DNA from: Hominenteromicrobium mulieris | GTDB taxonomy: Bacteria; Bacillota; Clostridia; Oscillospirales; Acutalibacteraceae | Length of the DNA: 64,000 bases | Reading direction: 5' to 3' | Assembly: GCA_021029595.1 (NCBI GenBank) | Contig: JAJJOY010000004.1 | Coordinates: 124,001 to 188,000, forward strand | Shown here: positions 33,460-42,071 of the stretch, one piece after another | Numbering within the stretch: position 1 is the first letter of the stretch | Layout of the letters: each line of letters begins with the position of its first letter | The notes under the pieces: generated by a model | What the model was told of the DNA's origin: nothing | Databases searched by the model: none | What the model saw: the letters and a program-made list of their open reading frames with translations, nothing else | Translations under genes and position numbers: made by a program

Positions 33460-34509
33460 TCATAGTGTTTTCAGCTCGTCTGAAAATTGCCGAAAGGCGG
33501 TAGGCAGTGCGAAATCGTGCTCAATCTCCGCAAGGCTTGCCCATGTAAACGCTTCGGACATCGCGTTGCAGCGGATCACATAGCCGGTCATCTCCCAGCG
33601 AATATGCGTGAAAATGTGCGTTTTGTGCGTTTCGAGCATCAGCTCCTTCGGGTCGGTGTGAAAGCTCTGCGCTGTTTGCACGGCGATTTGGGCATCGAGC
33701 TTTTGAGGTACGTTCGGAAACTGCCATAACCCGGCGAGCAAACCCGTCTTGCTTCGCTTTTCCACGGCGAATCTGCCGTTGCATTCGAGCAAAAGCACGG
33801 TACGCTCTTCTGTTTTCTTTGCGGCTTTCGGACGTTTTACGGGGTATTTTGTGACGTTTCCGGCTGTATATGCACGGCAAAAGCTCTGCGTGGGGCAGAC
33901 TTCGCACTTGGGGCTTTTCGGCGTACAGACACACGCGCCAAGCTCCATGAGCGCCTGCGTGAACGCACCGCAGTGCCCTTTCGGGTAGACCTTGCAAAGC
34001 GCCTCCCCTATCTCTTTTTTTACCTGCGGCAGGTCGATCGGGCGGCCGTCCGCCGTCATGCGCATGATTATGCGCAGCACGTTGCCATCCACAGCCGCCG
34101 CAGGCTGCTCAAAGCAAATGGACGCCACTGCGCCTGCCGTATATGCGCCGATGCCCGGCAGCTTTTCGAGCGCTTCGGCGGTATCGGGAAAAGCGCCGTT
34201 TTGCGTTTCGGTGAGGAGCTTTGCCGTTTTCTGCAAATTTCGTGCGCGGGAGTAATAGCCGAGTCCTTCCCAGAGCTTTAACACGCGGGCTTCGTCGGCT
34301 TCTGCAAGTGCCTGTACCGTGGGGAACGCTTCCATAAAGCGCTCGTAATACCCGATGACGGCTTCCACACGCGTTTGCTGGAGCATGATCTCCGAAACCC
34401 ACACGCGGTACGGCTCCTTCGTGTGCCGCCAAGGCAGGTCGCGTGCGTTTTTCTCGTACCACGGCAGCAAAACTCCCGGCAGCGCAGCGTAAATTTCGTT
34501 TTGTTCCAT
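33460..34509 (-). CDS. mutY: A/G-specific adenine DNA glycosylase
   Basis: MutY removes adenine mispaired with 8-oxoguanine. The 349-residue protein has the helix-hairpin-helix motif KLPGIGAYTAGAVASI and the catalytic aspartate in AAVDGNVLRI. The 4Fe-4S cluster loop shows cysteines spaced as CxxxxxxCxxC...C (CTPKSPKCEVCPTQSFC), and a C-terminal NUDIX-like 8-oxoG recognition domain follows. ATG at 34509 has AAGGGGA upstream. An extended -10 (TGCTATACT, about 34545-34556 minus strand) precedes it. Confidence 0.95.
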   Translation of the reverse strand: MEQNEIYAALPGVLLPWYEKNARDLPWRHTKEPYRVWVSEIMLQQTRVEAVIGYYERFMEAFPTVQALAEADEARVLKLWEGLGYYSRARNLQKTAKLLTETQNGAFPDTAEALEKLPGIGAYTAGAVASICFEQPAAAVDGNVLRIIMRMTADGRPIDLPQVKKEIGEALCKVYPKGHCGAFTQALMELGACVCTPKSPKCEVCPTQSFCRAYTAGNVTKYPVKRPKAAKKTEERTVLLLECNGRFAVEKRSKTGLLAGLWQFPNVPQKLDAQIAVQTAQSFHTDPKELMLETHKTHIFTHIRWEMTGYVIRCNAMSEAFTWASLAEIEHDFALPTAFRQFSDELKTL

Positions 34510-34621
34510 ACTATCCCCTTTTTCCACTCTTTTGATCTTGGGTTTACAGTATAGCACACCCGTTCTAAAAAAGGAAGCGGTATTGCATGGAAACGGCAGA
34601 TGCGGTATAATCGGTATTATC

Positions 34622-34650
34622 TTGACTTTCCCGTTTAAGTTTTGTATACT
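34622..34650 (+). promoter_or_regulatory. Sigma-A promoter of tcdA
   Basis: TTGACT (34622-34627), 17 bases, TATACT (34645-34650), about 60 bases before the tcdA ATG. Confidence 0.75.
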
Positions 34651-34709
34651 TTACAAAGCATACTGAATTTATAGGCGATATAAAGACAAACGCTAAGGAG
34701 CGAAGAAAT

Positions 34710-35486
34710 ATGTTGAACCAATTTTCCAGAACGGAGCTGATCTATGGCCGTGACGCCATGGAGATGCTGAAGGATGCGCGCGTAGCCGTTTTCGGTATCG
34801 GCGGCGTGGGCGGCTACACGGTAGAGGCGCTTGCGCGCAGCGGTGTGGGCTCGCTCGACCTCATCGACGACGACAAGGTCTGCCTGACAAACATCAACCG
34901 CCAAATCTACGCGACGCGCAAGACAGTCGGTCAGTACAAGGTGGATGTTGCGGCCGAGCGCATTAAAGACATCAACCCGGACGCCGTGGTGCGCACATAC
35001 AAGACATTCTACACGCCCGAAACAGCCGACCAGTTTGATTTTAAACACTACGATTATATTGTGGACGCCATTGACACGGTGACAGGCAAGATTGCGCTTG
35101 TGATGAACGCAAAAGCGGCGAAAACGCCGATCATCTGCTCCATGGGTGCCGGCAACAAGGTAGACCCAACCGCGTTTGAAGTGACGGACCTATACAAGAC
35201 CTCCGTTTGTCCGCTGGCGAAGGTTATGCGCAACGAGCTGAAAAAGCGCGGCGTGCGCAAGCTGAAAGTGGTTTACTCCAAAGAGCTGCCCATCACACCC
35301 GTGGACGACATGGCCACAAGCTGCCGCACGCACTGCATCTGCCCGCCGGGCACCGAGAGAAAGTGCACGCAGCGCCGCCAAGTGCCGGGCAGCAACGCTT
35401 TTGTGCCGTCCGTTGTGGGACTCATCATCGCGGGCGAAGTCATCAAAGATCTGACCGGCTTCAAAGGTCGCGGCATCGGCGCATAA
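34710..35486 (+). CDS. tcdA: tRNA threonylcarbamoyladenosine dehydratase (TcdA/CsdL)
   Basis: This 258-residue E1-like ThiF/MoeB-family ATPase cyclises t6A37 of tRNA to ct6A. Seen are the nucleotide-binding FGIGGVGGYTVEALARSG, DDDKVCLTNINRQ, YIVDAIDTVTGK and the C-terminal VPSVVGLIIAGEVIKDL. A cysteine-rich segment (CRTHCICPPGTERKC) lies at about residue 208-222. In enterobacteria TcdA works with the cysteine desulfurase system CsdA-CsdE. Here a cysteine desulfurase remnant lies directly downstream, overlapping the stop. Confidence 0.92.
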   Translation: MLNQFSRTELIYGRDAMEMLKDARVAVFGIGGVGGYTVEALARSGVGSLDLIDDDKVCLTNINRQIYATRKTVGQYKVDVAAERIKDINPDAVVRTYKTFYTPETADQFDFKHYDYIVDAIDTVTGKIALVMNAKAAKTPIICSMGAGNKVDPTAFEVTDLYKTSVCPLAKVMRNELKKRGVRKLKVVYSKELPITPVDDMATSCRTHCICPPGTERKCTQRRQVPGSNAFVPSVVGLIIAGEVIKDLTGFKGRGIGA

Positions 35487-35672
35487 TCTACTTGGATTAC
35501 GCCGCAATGTGCCTGCTTCGTGGAACCCTCCTTCCGCGCGGTGTATGCCGTGAGCTGCGACCGTAAAAATGCGCTGAACTCTTGGCGCATCCGTTTAAGC
35601 CATCCGATGACCGAGGATGAACTCGATGAATTTGAGAGGATCCTCGACAAGCTATATTTGGAGTTTACATAA
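35483..35672 (+). pseudogene. Cysteine desulfurase remnant with large internal deletion
   Basis: Starting in the tcdA stop region, one frame reads IIYLDYAAM, the typical N-terminus of NifS/IscS-type cysteine desulfurases (usually MIYLDYAAT). A second frame (+1 shifted) then reads FVEPSFRAVYAVSCDRKN, NSWRIRLSHPMTEDELDEF and LDKLYLEFT before a stop at 35670. That is a desulfurase-type C-terminus. Only about 60 of the usual about 380 codons remain, so roughly 320 codons and the catalytic lysine and cysteine are gone. The first codon is ATA instead of ATG. I infer a deletion in an ancestral tcdA-desulfurase-PP-loop operon. Confidence 0.7.
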
Positions 35673-35673
35673 A

Positions 35674-36555
35674 ATGGAAAGAGAACTTGAACCCTACCAG
35701 CGCGTTGAGCGCAGTATACAAAAGAAATTCCGCAAGTCGATCTGGGTGCCGTTCATCGCTGCGGTGAAGCGTTACGAGCTCATTCAGGAAAACGACACGA
35801 TTGCGGTGTGCATCTCCGGCGGCAAGGATTCCATGCTGATGGCAAAGCTTTTGCAGGAGTTGCAAAAATACAGCGAAGTTCCGTTTGAGCTTGTGTACCT
35901 TGTGATGGACCCGGGCTACAATGAGCTGAACCGCAAGAAAATCGAAAGCAATGCGGCATTACTGCACATTCCGATCACGATTTTTGAGACCGATATTTTT
36001 TCCGTGGCAAACAACACCGAAAAGAACCCGTGCTATTTGTGTGCAAAAATGCGCCGCGGGCATTTATATAGCAAAGCCAAATCACTTGGCTGCAATAAAA
36101 TCGCACTTGGACATCATTTCAGTGACGTTGTGGAAACCACCGTGATGAGCATGTTTTACGGCGCACAGTTACAGGCGATGCCACCAAAGCTGCACAGCCA
36201 GAATTTTGAAGGTATGGAGCTCATTCGCCCCATGTATTGCATCCACGAAGACGACATTTTATCATGGAAAAGATACAACGATTTGGAGTTTATCCAGTGT
36301 GCATGCCGCTTTACGGAAAACTGCGCAATGTGTGACAATGACGTAAGCGTCTCTAAGCGGCAGGAAACAAAGCTTTTATTGCGCCGCTTAAAACGCGATA
36401 ATCCGAATATAGAAAAGAGTATTTTCAACAGCATCCATTCCGTTTGTCTCGACACGATGGTCGGATATAAATCACGCGGTGTGACACACACGTTCACCGA
36501 GATCTACAACACCCGCACGGAAGAACTGAACGAAGAATCAAAAGAAGACGAATAA
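35674..36555 (+). CDS. TtcA-like PP-loop ATPase, probable tRNA thiolation enzyme
   Basis: This 293-residue N-type ATP pyrophosphatase has the PP-loop CISGGKDSMLM and two cysteine pairs, NPCYLCAKMRRG and CRFTENCAMCDND, resembling TtcA (2-thiocytidine at tRNA position 32). TtcA-type enzymes use a 4Fe-4S cluster and sulfur from a cysteine desulfurase. That fits the desulfurase remnant just upstream, whose loss would make this enzyme depend on another sulfur donor. ATG at 35674 was chosen over the earlier frame start at 35617, which lies inside the remnant. The exact tRNA position modified is not certain. Confidence 0.85.
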   Translation: MERELEPYQRVERSIQKKFRKSIWVPFIAAVKRYELIQENDTIAVCISGGKDSMLMAKLLQELQKYSEVPFELVYLVMDPGYNELNRKKIESNAALLHIPITIFETDIFSVANNTEKNPCYLCAKMRRGHLYSKAKSLGCNKIALGHHFSDVVETTVMSMFYGAQLQAMPPKLHSQNFEGMELIRPMYCIHEDDILSWKRYNDLEFIQCACRFTENCAMCDNDVSVSKRQETKLLLRRLKRDNPNIEKSIFNSIHSVCLDTMVGYKSRGVTHTFTEIYNTRTEELNEESKEDE

Positions 36556-36558
36556 CAC

Positions 36559-36598
36559 AAAGGGCGAACAGCGGAAATCTCCGGCTGCTCGCCTTTCG
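36559..36598 (+). terminator. Terminator after the TtcA-like gene
   Basis: AAAGGGCGAACAGC pairs imperfectly with GCTGCTCGCCTTT; the loop is about 12 nt. It begins 3 bases after the stop codon. Confidence 0.6.
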
Positions 36599-36656
36599 TT
36601 ACAGCAAAAGAGTTAGACATCACTAACTTTAAAGAAGTTTTATTTGCTTTATGTAG

Positions 36657-36685
36657 TTGACAGTACGTTTTAGTTGTGCTATCCT
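36657..36685 (+). promoter_or_regulatory. Sigma-A promoter of the MarR-ABC exporter operon
   Basis: TTGACA (36657-36662), 17 bases, TATCCT (36680-36685). The likely start site falls inside the palindrome at 36690-36711. Confidence 0.75.
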
Positions 36686-36689
36686 CTAT

Positions 36690-36711
36690 TTTAGTTGAAC
36701 ATACAACTAAA
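36690..36711. promoter_or_regulatory. Probable MarR operator (inverted repeat)
   Basis: TTTAGTTG and CAACTAAA are perfect 8 bp inverted arms separated by 6 bases. A related half-site TTTTAGTTG also occurs inside the promoter spacer (36668-36676). The location just after the -10 box and before the marR gene fits autorepression relieved by a ligand. Confidence 0.65.
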
Positions 36712-36741
36712 TGCTTTTACCTGAAACGGAGGCACAGCTCT

Positions 36742-37224
36742 ATGGACAGCACAGAGCGCAAGATAACCAAGATCGCCCGTGAAGCCAATCGGTTTACGGT
36801 GCAGACGATGAAAGAAGACGGCATAGGTACAGCGGAAATGGATGTGATCCACTTTGTACGGCATAACCCCGGTACAACACAAAAAGAAATGTGGGAAGCG
36901 CTGAAGATCGACAAGGGCGCAACGGCGCGTCGCGTGGCGCGGCTGGAGGAAAAGGGCTACCTCACCCGCGAGCCGAATCCTCTGGACGGCAGAAGTCAGC
37001 TGCTCTACCCCACTGAAAAAGCCGAAGCGCTCCGCAACTCCAAGGCGGAAATTGAGGGTTCGTTTTACGAGTGGCTGCTCGACGGCCTGCCTGATGATGA
37101 AAAAGAGGTGTTCTGCAAAACACTGAACACCCTCTATTTAAAATCCAAGGAAGAACGCCGCGCAGGTTTTCTGCATGTCACGCAGCGCGTAAAAGAGAAA
37201 GAGGCTCAGAATGAAGACAAATAG
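36742..37224 (+). CDS. MarR-family transcriptional regulator
   Basis: This 160-residue winged-helix regulator has the MarR core: GTTQKEMWEALKIDKGATARRVARLEEKGYL (recognition helix about residues 60-85) and the wing with DGRSQLLYPTEKA. ATG at 36742 follows GGAGG at 10 bases. It starts an operon with two ABC exporter subunits (13 bp overlap with the first). A promoter and inverted repeat lie just upstream, so it probably represses its own operon until a toxic compound is sensed. Confidence 0.9.
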   Translation: MDSTERKITKIAREANRFTVQTMKEDGIGTAEMDVIHFVRHNPGTTQKEMWEALKIDKGATARRVARLEEKGYLTREPNPLDGRSQLLYPTEKAEALRNSKAEIEGSFYEWLLDGLPDDEKEVFCKTLNTLYLKSKEERRAGFLHVTQRVKEKEAQNEDK

Positions 37225-39013
37225 GACGTCTGCGGAGTTTCAACCGAATCGTGTCCTCTCTTACTTTAAGGCGGAGTGGAGAGCACTGCTGATTGTCACA
37301 GTCTCCGGCCTGATCTACAATATCGGTCTTTTGGCCGGGCCGTGGTTTGAGGGCACGATGACCGGGTACCTTGTAGAGATTTTAAACGGCACCGGACAGT
37401 TTTCCGGCATGCTGATGCTCGTCATCAGCTTTGCGGTCGTCACGGCGGTCGTGCAGATCTCACGCTACGTGAAGCGCTTTTACGTACGCCGCTTTGCAAA
37501 CAATGTGAATCGCCGCATGAAAGAATTTTTGTATGGCAGCCTTGTGAAAAAAAGCCGTGCAAGCCTGCGCGAAGAAGGCGAAGGCAATATCATGACGAAG
37601 GCCATTCTTGACGTAGACGACTGCGTGGAGGGCATGCGCAAATTCACGACCGAGATTTTCGACACCGGCGTGGCGCTGACAGCATACCTCTGCATGCTGC
37701 TGTGGTATGATTGGCGTTTGACTATTTTGTGCATGCTTTTCCCGCCGATCTCGTATGTTACGGCGGAAAAGATGAAAAAAGTCATTCAAAAAGCCGGCGC
37801 GGCGTACAAGGAGCAATCCGGCCAGCTGAGCACCGCTACTCTGGACCGTGCAGAAAACGCCATGACCTACCGCGCTTTCGGCCTTGAAAAAAAGCGTCAG
37901 GCCGTATACGAAGAAAACCTGACGAGCTATGAAAAAGCAGCCGTGAAAGCGAACATCTGGAACGCTGCCATGCCGCCGATCTACCGCATCATCTCTATGG
38001 CGGGCGTGTTCTTCATTTTGTATTTCGGTCAGAAGAATGTGCTGGGTACCGGCTGGCAAGCATGGAGTATTGCTTCGTTTACAACGTTCCTTGTATGCTT
38101 TGTAAAGCTTTCCGTAAAATCCTCCAGCGCCGCAAAGCTCTTTAACGCGGTGCACAAGGCGCAGGTCTCTTGGAACCGCATTAAGCCCCTGTTACCGCAG
38201 GAAGAGGAAAACGAGGCCGATGAAGTCAAAGTAAAGAAAACGCCCGTTGCGGCGCTCAAGGTCAAGCACCTGAGCTTTACATACCCGGACGGCAAGAAAA
38301 TTCTCGACGATATTTCGTTCTCGGCGAAAAAGGGCCAGATCATCGGCATCACCGGCGCAGTCGCATGCGGCAAATCAACGCTCGGCAAGGCGTTTTTGTG
38401 CGAATATCCGTACGAAGGCCACATCACAGTGGACGGCGCAGAGCTGCAAAACATGGAGCAAAGCGTGCGCACGGGCATTGTCGGCTACCTCGGGCACGAC
38501 CCGGAGCTCTTTAACGACAGCGTGGAAAACAACGTTCTGCTCGGCGACAGCAAAAGCAGCGATACGTATTTAAACGCTGCGTGCATGAAGCAGGAGGTCG
38601 CGGAAATGACCGACGGCAAAAATACGCTCATCGGCAGCGGCGGCGCGTACCTTTCCGGCGGTCAGGCAAAGCGCCTTGCGTTTGCCCGCACGATGTGCCA
38701 CGATAAGCCGATTCTCATTCTGGACGATCCGTTCTCCGCGCTCGATAAGAACACGGAAAAGCAGGCGTTCGTCAATTTGCAAGCGCTCGCAAAAGACAGC
38801 ATCGTGCTTTTGATTTCGCACAGGTTATACCTCTTCCCGGAGATGGACGGCGTGATCTGGATGGAAAACGGCAAGGCCGTGACCGGCACACACGAAGAGC
38901 TGCTGAAAACCGTCCCCGAATACGAAAACCTGTATACATCGCAAGTCCATACCACAGAGAACGGAGGTGCCGAACATGACGCGCAAAAAACAAGTGAGAA
39001 CGGTGATCTTTGA
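37211..39013 (+). CDS. ABC exporter subunit 1 (membrane-ATPase, degenerate catalytic site)
   Basis: This 600-residue half-transporter has six N-terminal membrane segments (residues about 20-310) and a C-terminal ATPase domain: Walker A GAVACGKST, signature LSGGQAKRLAFARTM, Walker B ILILDDPFSALD. The residue after the Walker B aspartate is Asp, not the catalytic Glu. This is typical of the non-hydrolysing subunit of heterodimeric exporters such as TM287/288 or BmrCD. It overlaps marR upstream and the partner subunit downstream. The cargo (drug, peptide or lipid) cannot be read from the sequence. Confidence 0.92.
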   Translation: MKTNRTSAEFQPNRVLSYFKAEWRALLIVTVSGLIYNIGLLAGPWFEGTMTGYLVEILNGTGQFSGMLMLVISFAVVTAVVQISRYVKRFYVRRFANNVNRRMKEFLYGSLVKKSRASLREEGEGNIMTKAILDVDDCVEGMRKFTTEIFDTGVALTAYLCMLLWYDWRLTILCMLFPPISYVTAEKMKKVIQKAGAAYKEQSGQLSTATLDRAENAMTYRAFGLEKKRQAVYEENLTSYEKAAVKANIWNAAMPPIYRIISMAGVFFILYFGQKNVLGTGWQAWSIASFTTFLVCFVKLSVKSSSAAKLFNAVHKAQVSWNRIKPLLPQEEENEADEVKVKKTPVAALKVKHLSFTYPDGKKILDDISFSAKKGQIIGITGAVACGKSTLGKAFLCEYPYEGHITVDGAELQNMEQSVRTGIVGYLGHDPELFNDSVENNVLLGDSKSSDTYLNAACMKQEVAEMTDGKNTLIGSGGAYLSGGQAKRLAFARTMCHDKPILILDDPFSALDKNTEKQAFVNLQALAKDSIVLLISHRLYLFPEMDGVIWMENGKAVTGTHEELLKTVPEYENLYTSQVHTTENGGAEHDAQKTSENGDL

Positions 39014-40628
39014 CACAGTAAAAAAGCAAAAAGGCCTTTCCCTCGGCATTGTTTCGGCCGTTATCGGCGCTGTTGTGTTCGCGCTCATCCCGCCGCTGAT
39101 CTTAGCCGATATTGTGGACTCCATCACAGCCGGAACCGACGCCGCATTCGCACGTATCCTACTGTATTTCGCCATGCTGGCGCTCACCGGGTTCACAGAA
39201 TCCGCGCGTGAAAGTCTGCTCGTGGTATTCGGCCAGAAAATCACCCACGCGCTGCGCAGCAGCTTAATGGACAAATTTACACACCTTACCGCCGACAACA
39301 TGACAAAACAGGAGCCCGGCACGCTCGTTTCCCGCTTTGTCGGCGATGTCGATACCGTTGAAACCCTATTCTCCTCCGGCATCATCAGTATGTTCGCCGA
39401 TGCGTGCAGAATCATCAGTATTCTGGTCGTTATCTGGTTCCAAAACCGCGGTCTGGCAATCGTATTGCCCGTTTTGCTGCCGTTCCTGTTCTGCTTCACG
39501 CGCCACGTGCAGAAAAATATGCTGGCAGCGCAGATTGAAAACCGCAAGGCCGTGGGCCGCGCTTCGGGCCACGTACCGGAAACACTGCACAACATCCGCA
39601 CCATTCACTGCCTCGGCAAAGAGAAGTACATGGAAAAGCGCTATGACACGTACATCAATGAGAGCTACCGCGCTATGGAAAAGACGAACTTCTATGATGC
39701 CGTCTACTCCCCCGTTATCCTCATTACGAACGCGGTGGTCGTCGCCGTCGTCATGCTGCTTTCCGCTTCCGGCAACACCACCGTGCTGACGTTGTTCGGT
39801 ATGTCCGCCGGTACGGCTGTTGCCGTTATCAACTATATTTCGCAGATCTTCACACCGGTTGAAAGCCTTGGCATGGAGATTCAGACCATCCAGTCCGCAT
39901 TGGCGGGCATCCACCGCATCAACGAGTTCTTCGCGCTGGAAGAAAATCCCGATACCGTACCGACACATGAGCCGAAGACCATCACCGCAAGAAGCGGAAG
40001 CGTGCCGTTTGTCGAGTTCCGCGATGTTACGTTCGGCTACGATAAGCGCGTGGTGCTGGATCACTTGAGCTTTAAAGTCATGGACGGCGATCAGGTCACG
40101 CTGACCGGCCGCACCGGCGCCGGCAAGAGTACCATCTTCAAGCTTCTTCTCGGTCTTTATAAGCCGCAGAGCGGCGAGGTGCTCATTCACGGCGTGCCGG
40201 CGGCCGATATCCGTGATGATGAACGCCGCCGTCTGTTCGGCTGCGTAGAGCAGACGTTCCACATGGTGCCGGGCACCGTGCGCGACCAGATCACGCTATA
40301 TGACAGCACAATCAGCGACGAAGCCGTGCACACTGCGGCGGAGCTCACCGGGCTCAAGGATACGATTGAAAGCATGGAAAAAGGCTACGACACGCGTTGT
40401 ACCGATGATCTGTTCTCGCAGGGCCAATGGCAGCTTTTGTCCATCGCAAGAGCTGCAGCAGCCGCACCGAGCATGCTGCTGTTCGATGAGATCACCGCAA
40501 ACCTTGACGCCGAGACCGAACGCGCCGTGCTTTCCGCTTTGAAACGCGTAGCGGAAAACCGCACCGTCATTTCCATCTCGCACAGAACTTCTGCCGAACT
40601 TGGTCGCATTATTGCTCTGACAGATTAA
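38976..40628 (+). CDS. ABC exporter subunit 2 (membrane-ATPase)
   Basis: This 550-residue half-transporter pairs with the gene before it. It has six membrane segments and an ATPase domain with Walker A GRTGAGKST and a canonical Walker B plus catalytic Glu (LLFDEITANLD). The signature is altered, FSQGQ instead of LSGGQ. The defects are complementary to subunit 1, so the dimer should have one active and one degenerate ATP site. ATG at 38976 has GGAGG 8 bases upstream; the GTG at 38967 overlaps that signal. The gene overlaps subunit 1 by 38 bases. Confidence 0.92.
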   Translation: MTRKKQVRTVIFDTVKKQKGLSLGIVSAVIGAVVFALIPPLILADIVDSITAGTDAAFARILLYFAMLALTGFTESARESLLVVFGQKITHALRSSLMDKFTHLTADNMTKQEPGTLVSRFVGDVDTVETLFSSGIISMFADACRIISILVVIWFQNRGLAIVLPVLLPFLFCFTRHVQKNMLAAQIENRKAVGRASGHVPETLHNIRTIHCLGKEKYMEKRYDTYINESYRAMEKTNFYDAVYSPVILITNAVVVAVVMLLSASGNTTVLTLFGMSAGTAVAVINYISQIFTPVESLGMEIQTIQSALAGIHRINEFFALEENPDTVPTHEPKTITARSGSVPFVEFRDVTFGYDKRVVLDHLSFKVMDGDQVTLTGRTGAGKSTIFKLLLGLYKPQSGEVLIHGVPAADIRDDERRRLFGCVEQTFHMVPGTVRDQITLYDSTISDEAVHTAAELTGLKDTIESMEKGYDTRCTDDLFSQGQWQLLSIARAAAAAPSMLLFDEITANLDAETERAVLSALKRVAENRTVISISHRTSAELGRIIALTD

Positions 40629-40640
40629 ACACAACACACA

Positions 40641-40680
40641 AAAGGCGAACCGCTCTTTACCAGAACGGCTCGCTTTTTAA
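40641..40680 (+). terminator. Terminator of the ABC exporter operon
   Basis: AAAGGCGAACCG pairs with CGGCTCGCTTTTT with one mismatch, followed by AATTT. It lies 12 bases after the exporter stop. Confidence 0.65.
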
Positions 40681-40695
40681 TTTACATAAATTTAT

Positions 40696-41811
40696 TCAGT
40701 TTACATAATCCAATTTTGCGCTTGGTTGGATTACTGGGATCAACGCGCTGTTATGTATATACTTATTCAACGGAATACAATCCACATACGAGAGCGTTTC
40801 GTTCCACGGGTCAAACTCAAAAAGCAGCAAGCTGTTCGCTTTATCCGTACTTGTGTATGCGACTGAAAAGTAAATTTTTGAGTTCACCACAATGACCTTA
40901 TCAAATTGCAGCTGTGTAGTCGGACTCCACAGATAGTTCGTTGCGCCCACTGCTTCATTCACTGCTTTTTCTTTCTCAAGCTCCGCGGATAATTCTTCTT
41001 GATAGATCTCATACAGCTGCTTTGCGTATTCGTTATTCAGCTCGTCCAATCCGAAGCTCCAACGCCGGTCGGTTTTATAATTGCCGAGCGATAATGTCTC
41101 GCCGTTGTCGCGTACCTCTGCCCACACGTCGTTTTCGTAGAGGTGATATTCGTCCATGCGTACAGCCCGCACCTCGTCGATCATCATGTTATACTCGAAC
41201 ACATGGTCATAATCTGCCAGCGCAAGCTTTCGGTCGATCCAGAAAAAGCCGAGATAGTGGATATCCGGGATTTCCATGCAGGTGTTCGGGATTTGGTTCA
41301 ACGAATCAGAAGCTCTATAATCATATTTTTTAAGGCCGGGTAAATTGATCAGCGAAGCAGAAAGCAACAACTTGCGATCTTCTCTTTCGGGATAGGTTTC
41401 CGAAACCACGGAACAACGCCAAGTAGCTGTAGAACCCTTTGTTACACCCGTTTGATACCCCGAATTTACCGTTGTGGTCATGACAGTCGAGCTCGGTGCG
41501 ACGTAATAGATTCGACCGTTGTATATCGCCGCGATCTCGGATTCCCATACAAGATCATTTTTGCCGCAGCTGAGCTGCTGCACTTCGCCTTTGCGTTTCA
41601 GATAGATGCCCTCATCTACAACAGCGACTGGCGCGCTCACCTGCCGCTCCCAGTCTTTGAATTCGTCGTACAGCTTCATGTTGTTTTTGCCCGTTTCACC
41701 GATGAACCCGATTTTCGATTTAAATAATCCCGCTGTGACTGTTGCACCGCAGCCGGAAAGCAAAAGCACCACTGTTAAAACACCGGAAAGAAGCCGTTTG
41801 TAAGCTTTCAT
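40696..41811 (-). CDS. Lipoprotein of unknown function
   Basis: This 371-residue protein has a signal peptide ending in the lipobox LLLSGC (Cys about residue 21). The mature part is rich in aromatic residues and in short beta-strand repeats of the type 'IYLKRKGEVQQL', 'IYYVAPSS', 'IYFSVAYTST'. That would fit a beta-propeller-like or repeat-sheet fold, but this is inference. ATG at 41811 is preceded by GGAGGAGAG. The gene stands alone between convergent and divergent neighbours. I do not recognise a family. Confidence 0.7.
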   Translation of the reverse strand: MKAYKRLLSGVLTVVLLLSGCGATVTAGLFKSKIGFIGETGKNNMKLYDEFKDWERQVSAPVAVVDEGIYLKRKGEVQQLSCGKNDLVWESEIAAIYNGRIYYVAPSSTVMTTTVNSGYQTGVTKGSTATWRCSVVSETYPEREDRKLLLSASLINLPGLKKYDYRASDSLNQIPNTCMEIPDIHYLGFFWIDRKLALADYDHVFEYNMMIDEVRAVRMDEYHLYENDVWAEVRDNGETLSLGNYKTDRRWSFGLDELNNEYAKQLYEIYQEELSAELEKEKAVNEAVGATNYLWSPTTQLQFDKVIVVNSKIYFSVAYTSTDKANSLLLFEFDPWNETLSYVDCIPLNKYIHNSALIPVIQPSAKLDYVN

Positions 41812-41996
41812 TCTCTCCTCCTCCAAAGCAATCCAATTTACATAACATTTTATAATCATATTCTTTTATATTCGTACATGGAACACCGCTGTTTCGTATC
41901 TTACGACCCAATCATACCATGTCGCTCGCGAAATGTCCACTTTTTTAATTTTGAGCAAATTTTTCTATGTGAAAATCACACAAAACTGATTAAAGC
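41812..41996. other. Intergenic region before sigG
   Basis: AT-rich stretch between the divergent lipoprotein gene and the sigG promoter. No further gene, repeat or convincing structure was seen in it. Confidence 0.5.
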
Positions 41997-42026
41997 TGAT
42001 TATACCGCTTAAAACCGCCCATACTC
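41997..42026 (+). promoter_or_regulatory. Possible sigma-F/sigma-G-type promoter of sigG
   Basis: TGATTA (41997-42002), 17 bases, CATACTC (42020-42026) resembles forespore sigma-factor promoters (TGnATA and CATnnTA types). Forespore control of sigG is established in other endospore formers. The match is imperfect. Confidence 0.4.
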
Positions 42027-42071
42027 CTGTTTGCAAGCGCCGCAAAAATTGCAAATTGTGGAGGTGCTTTT

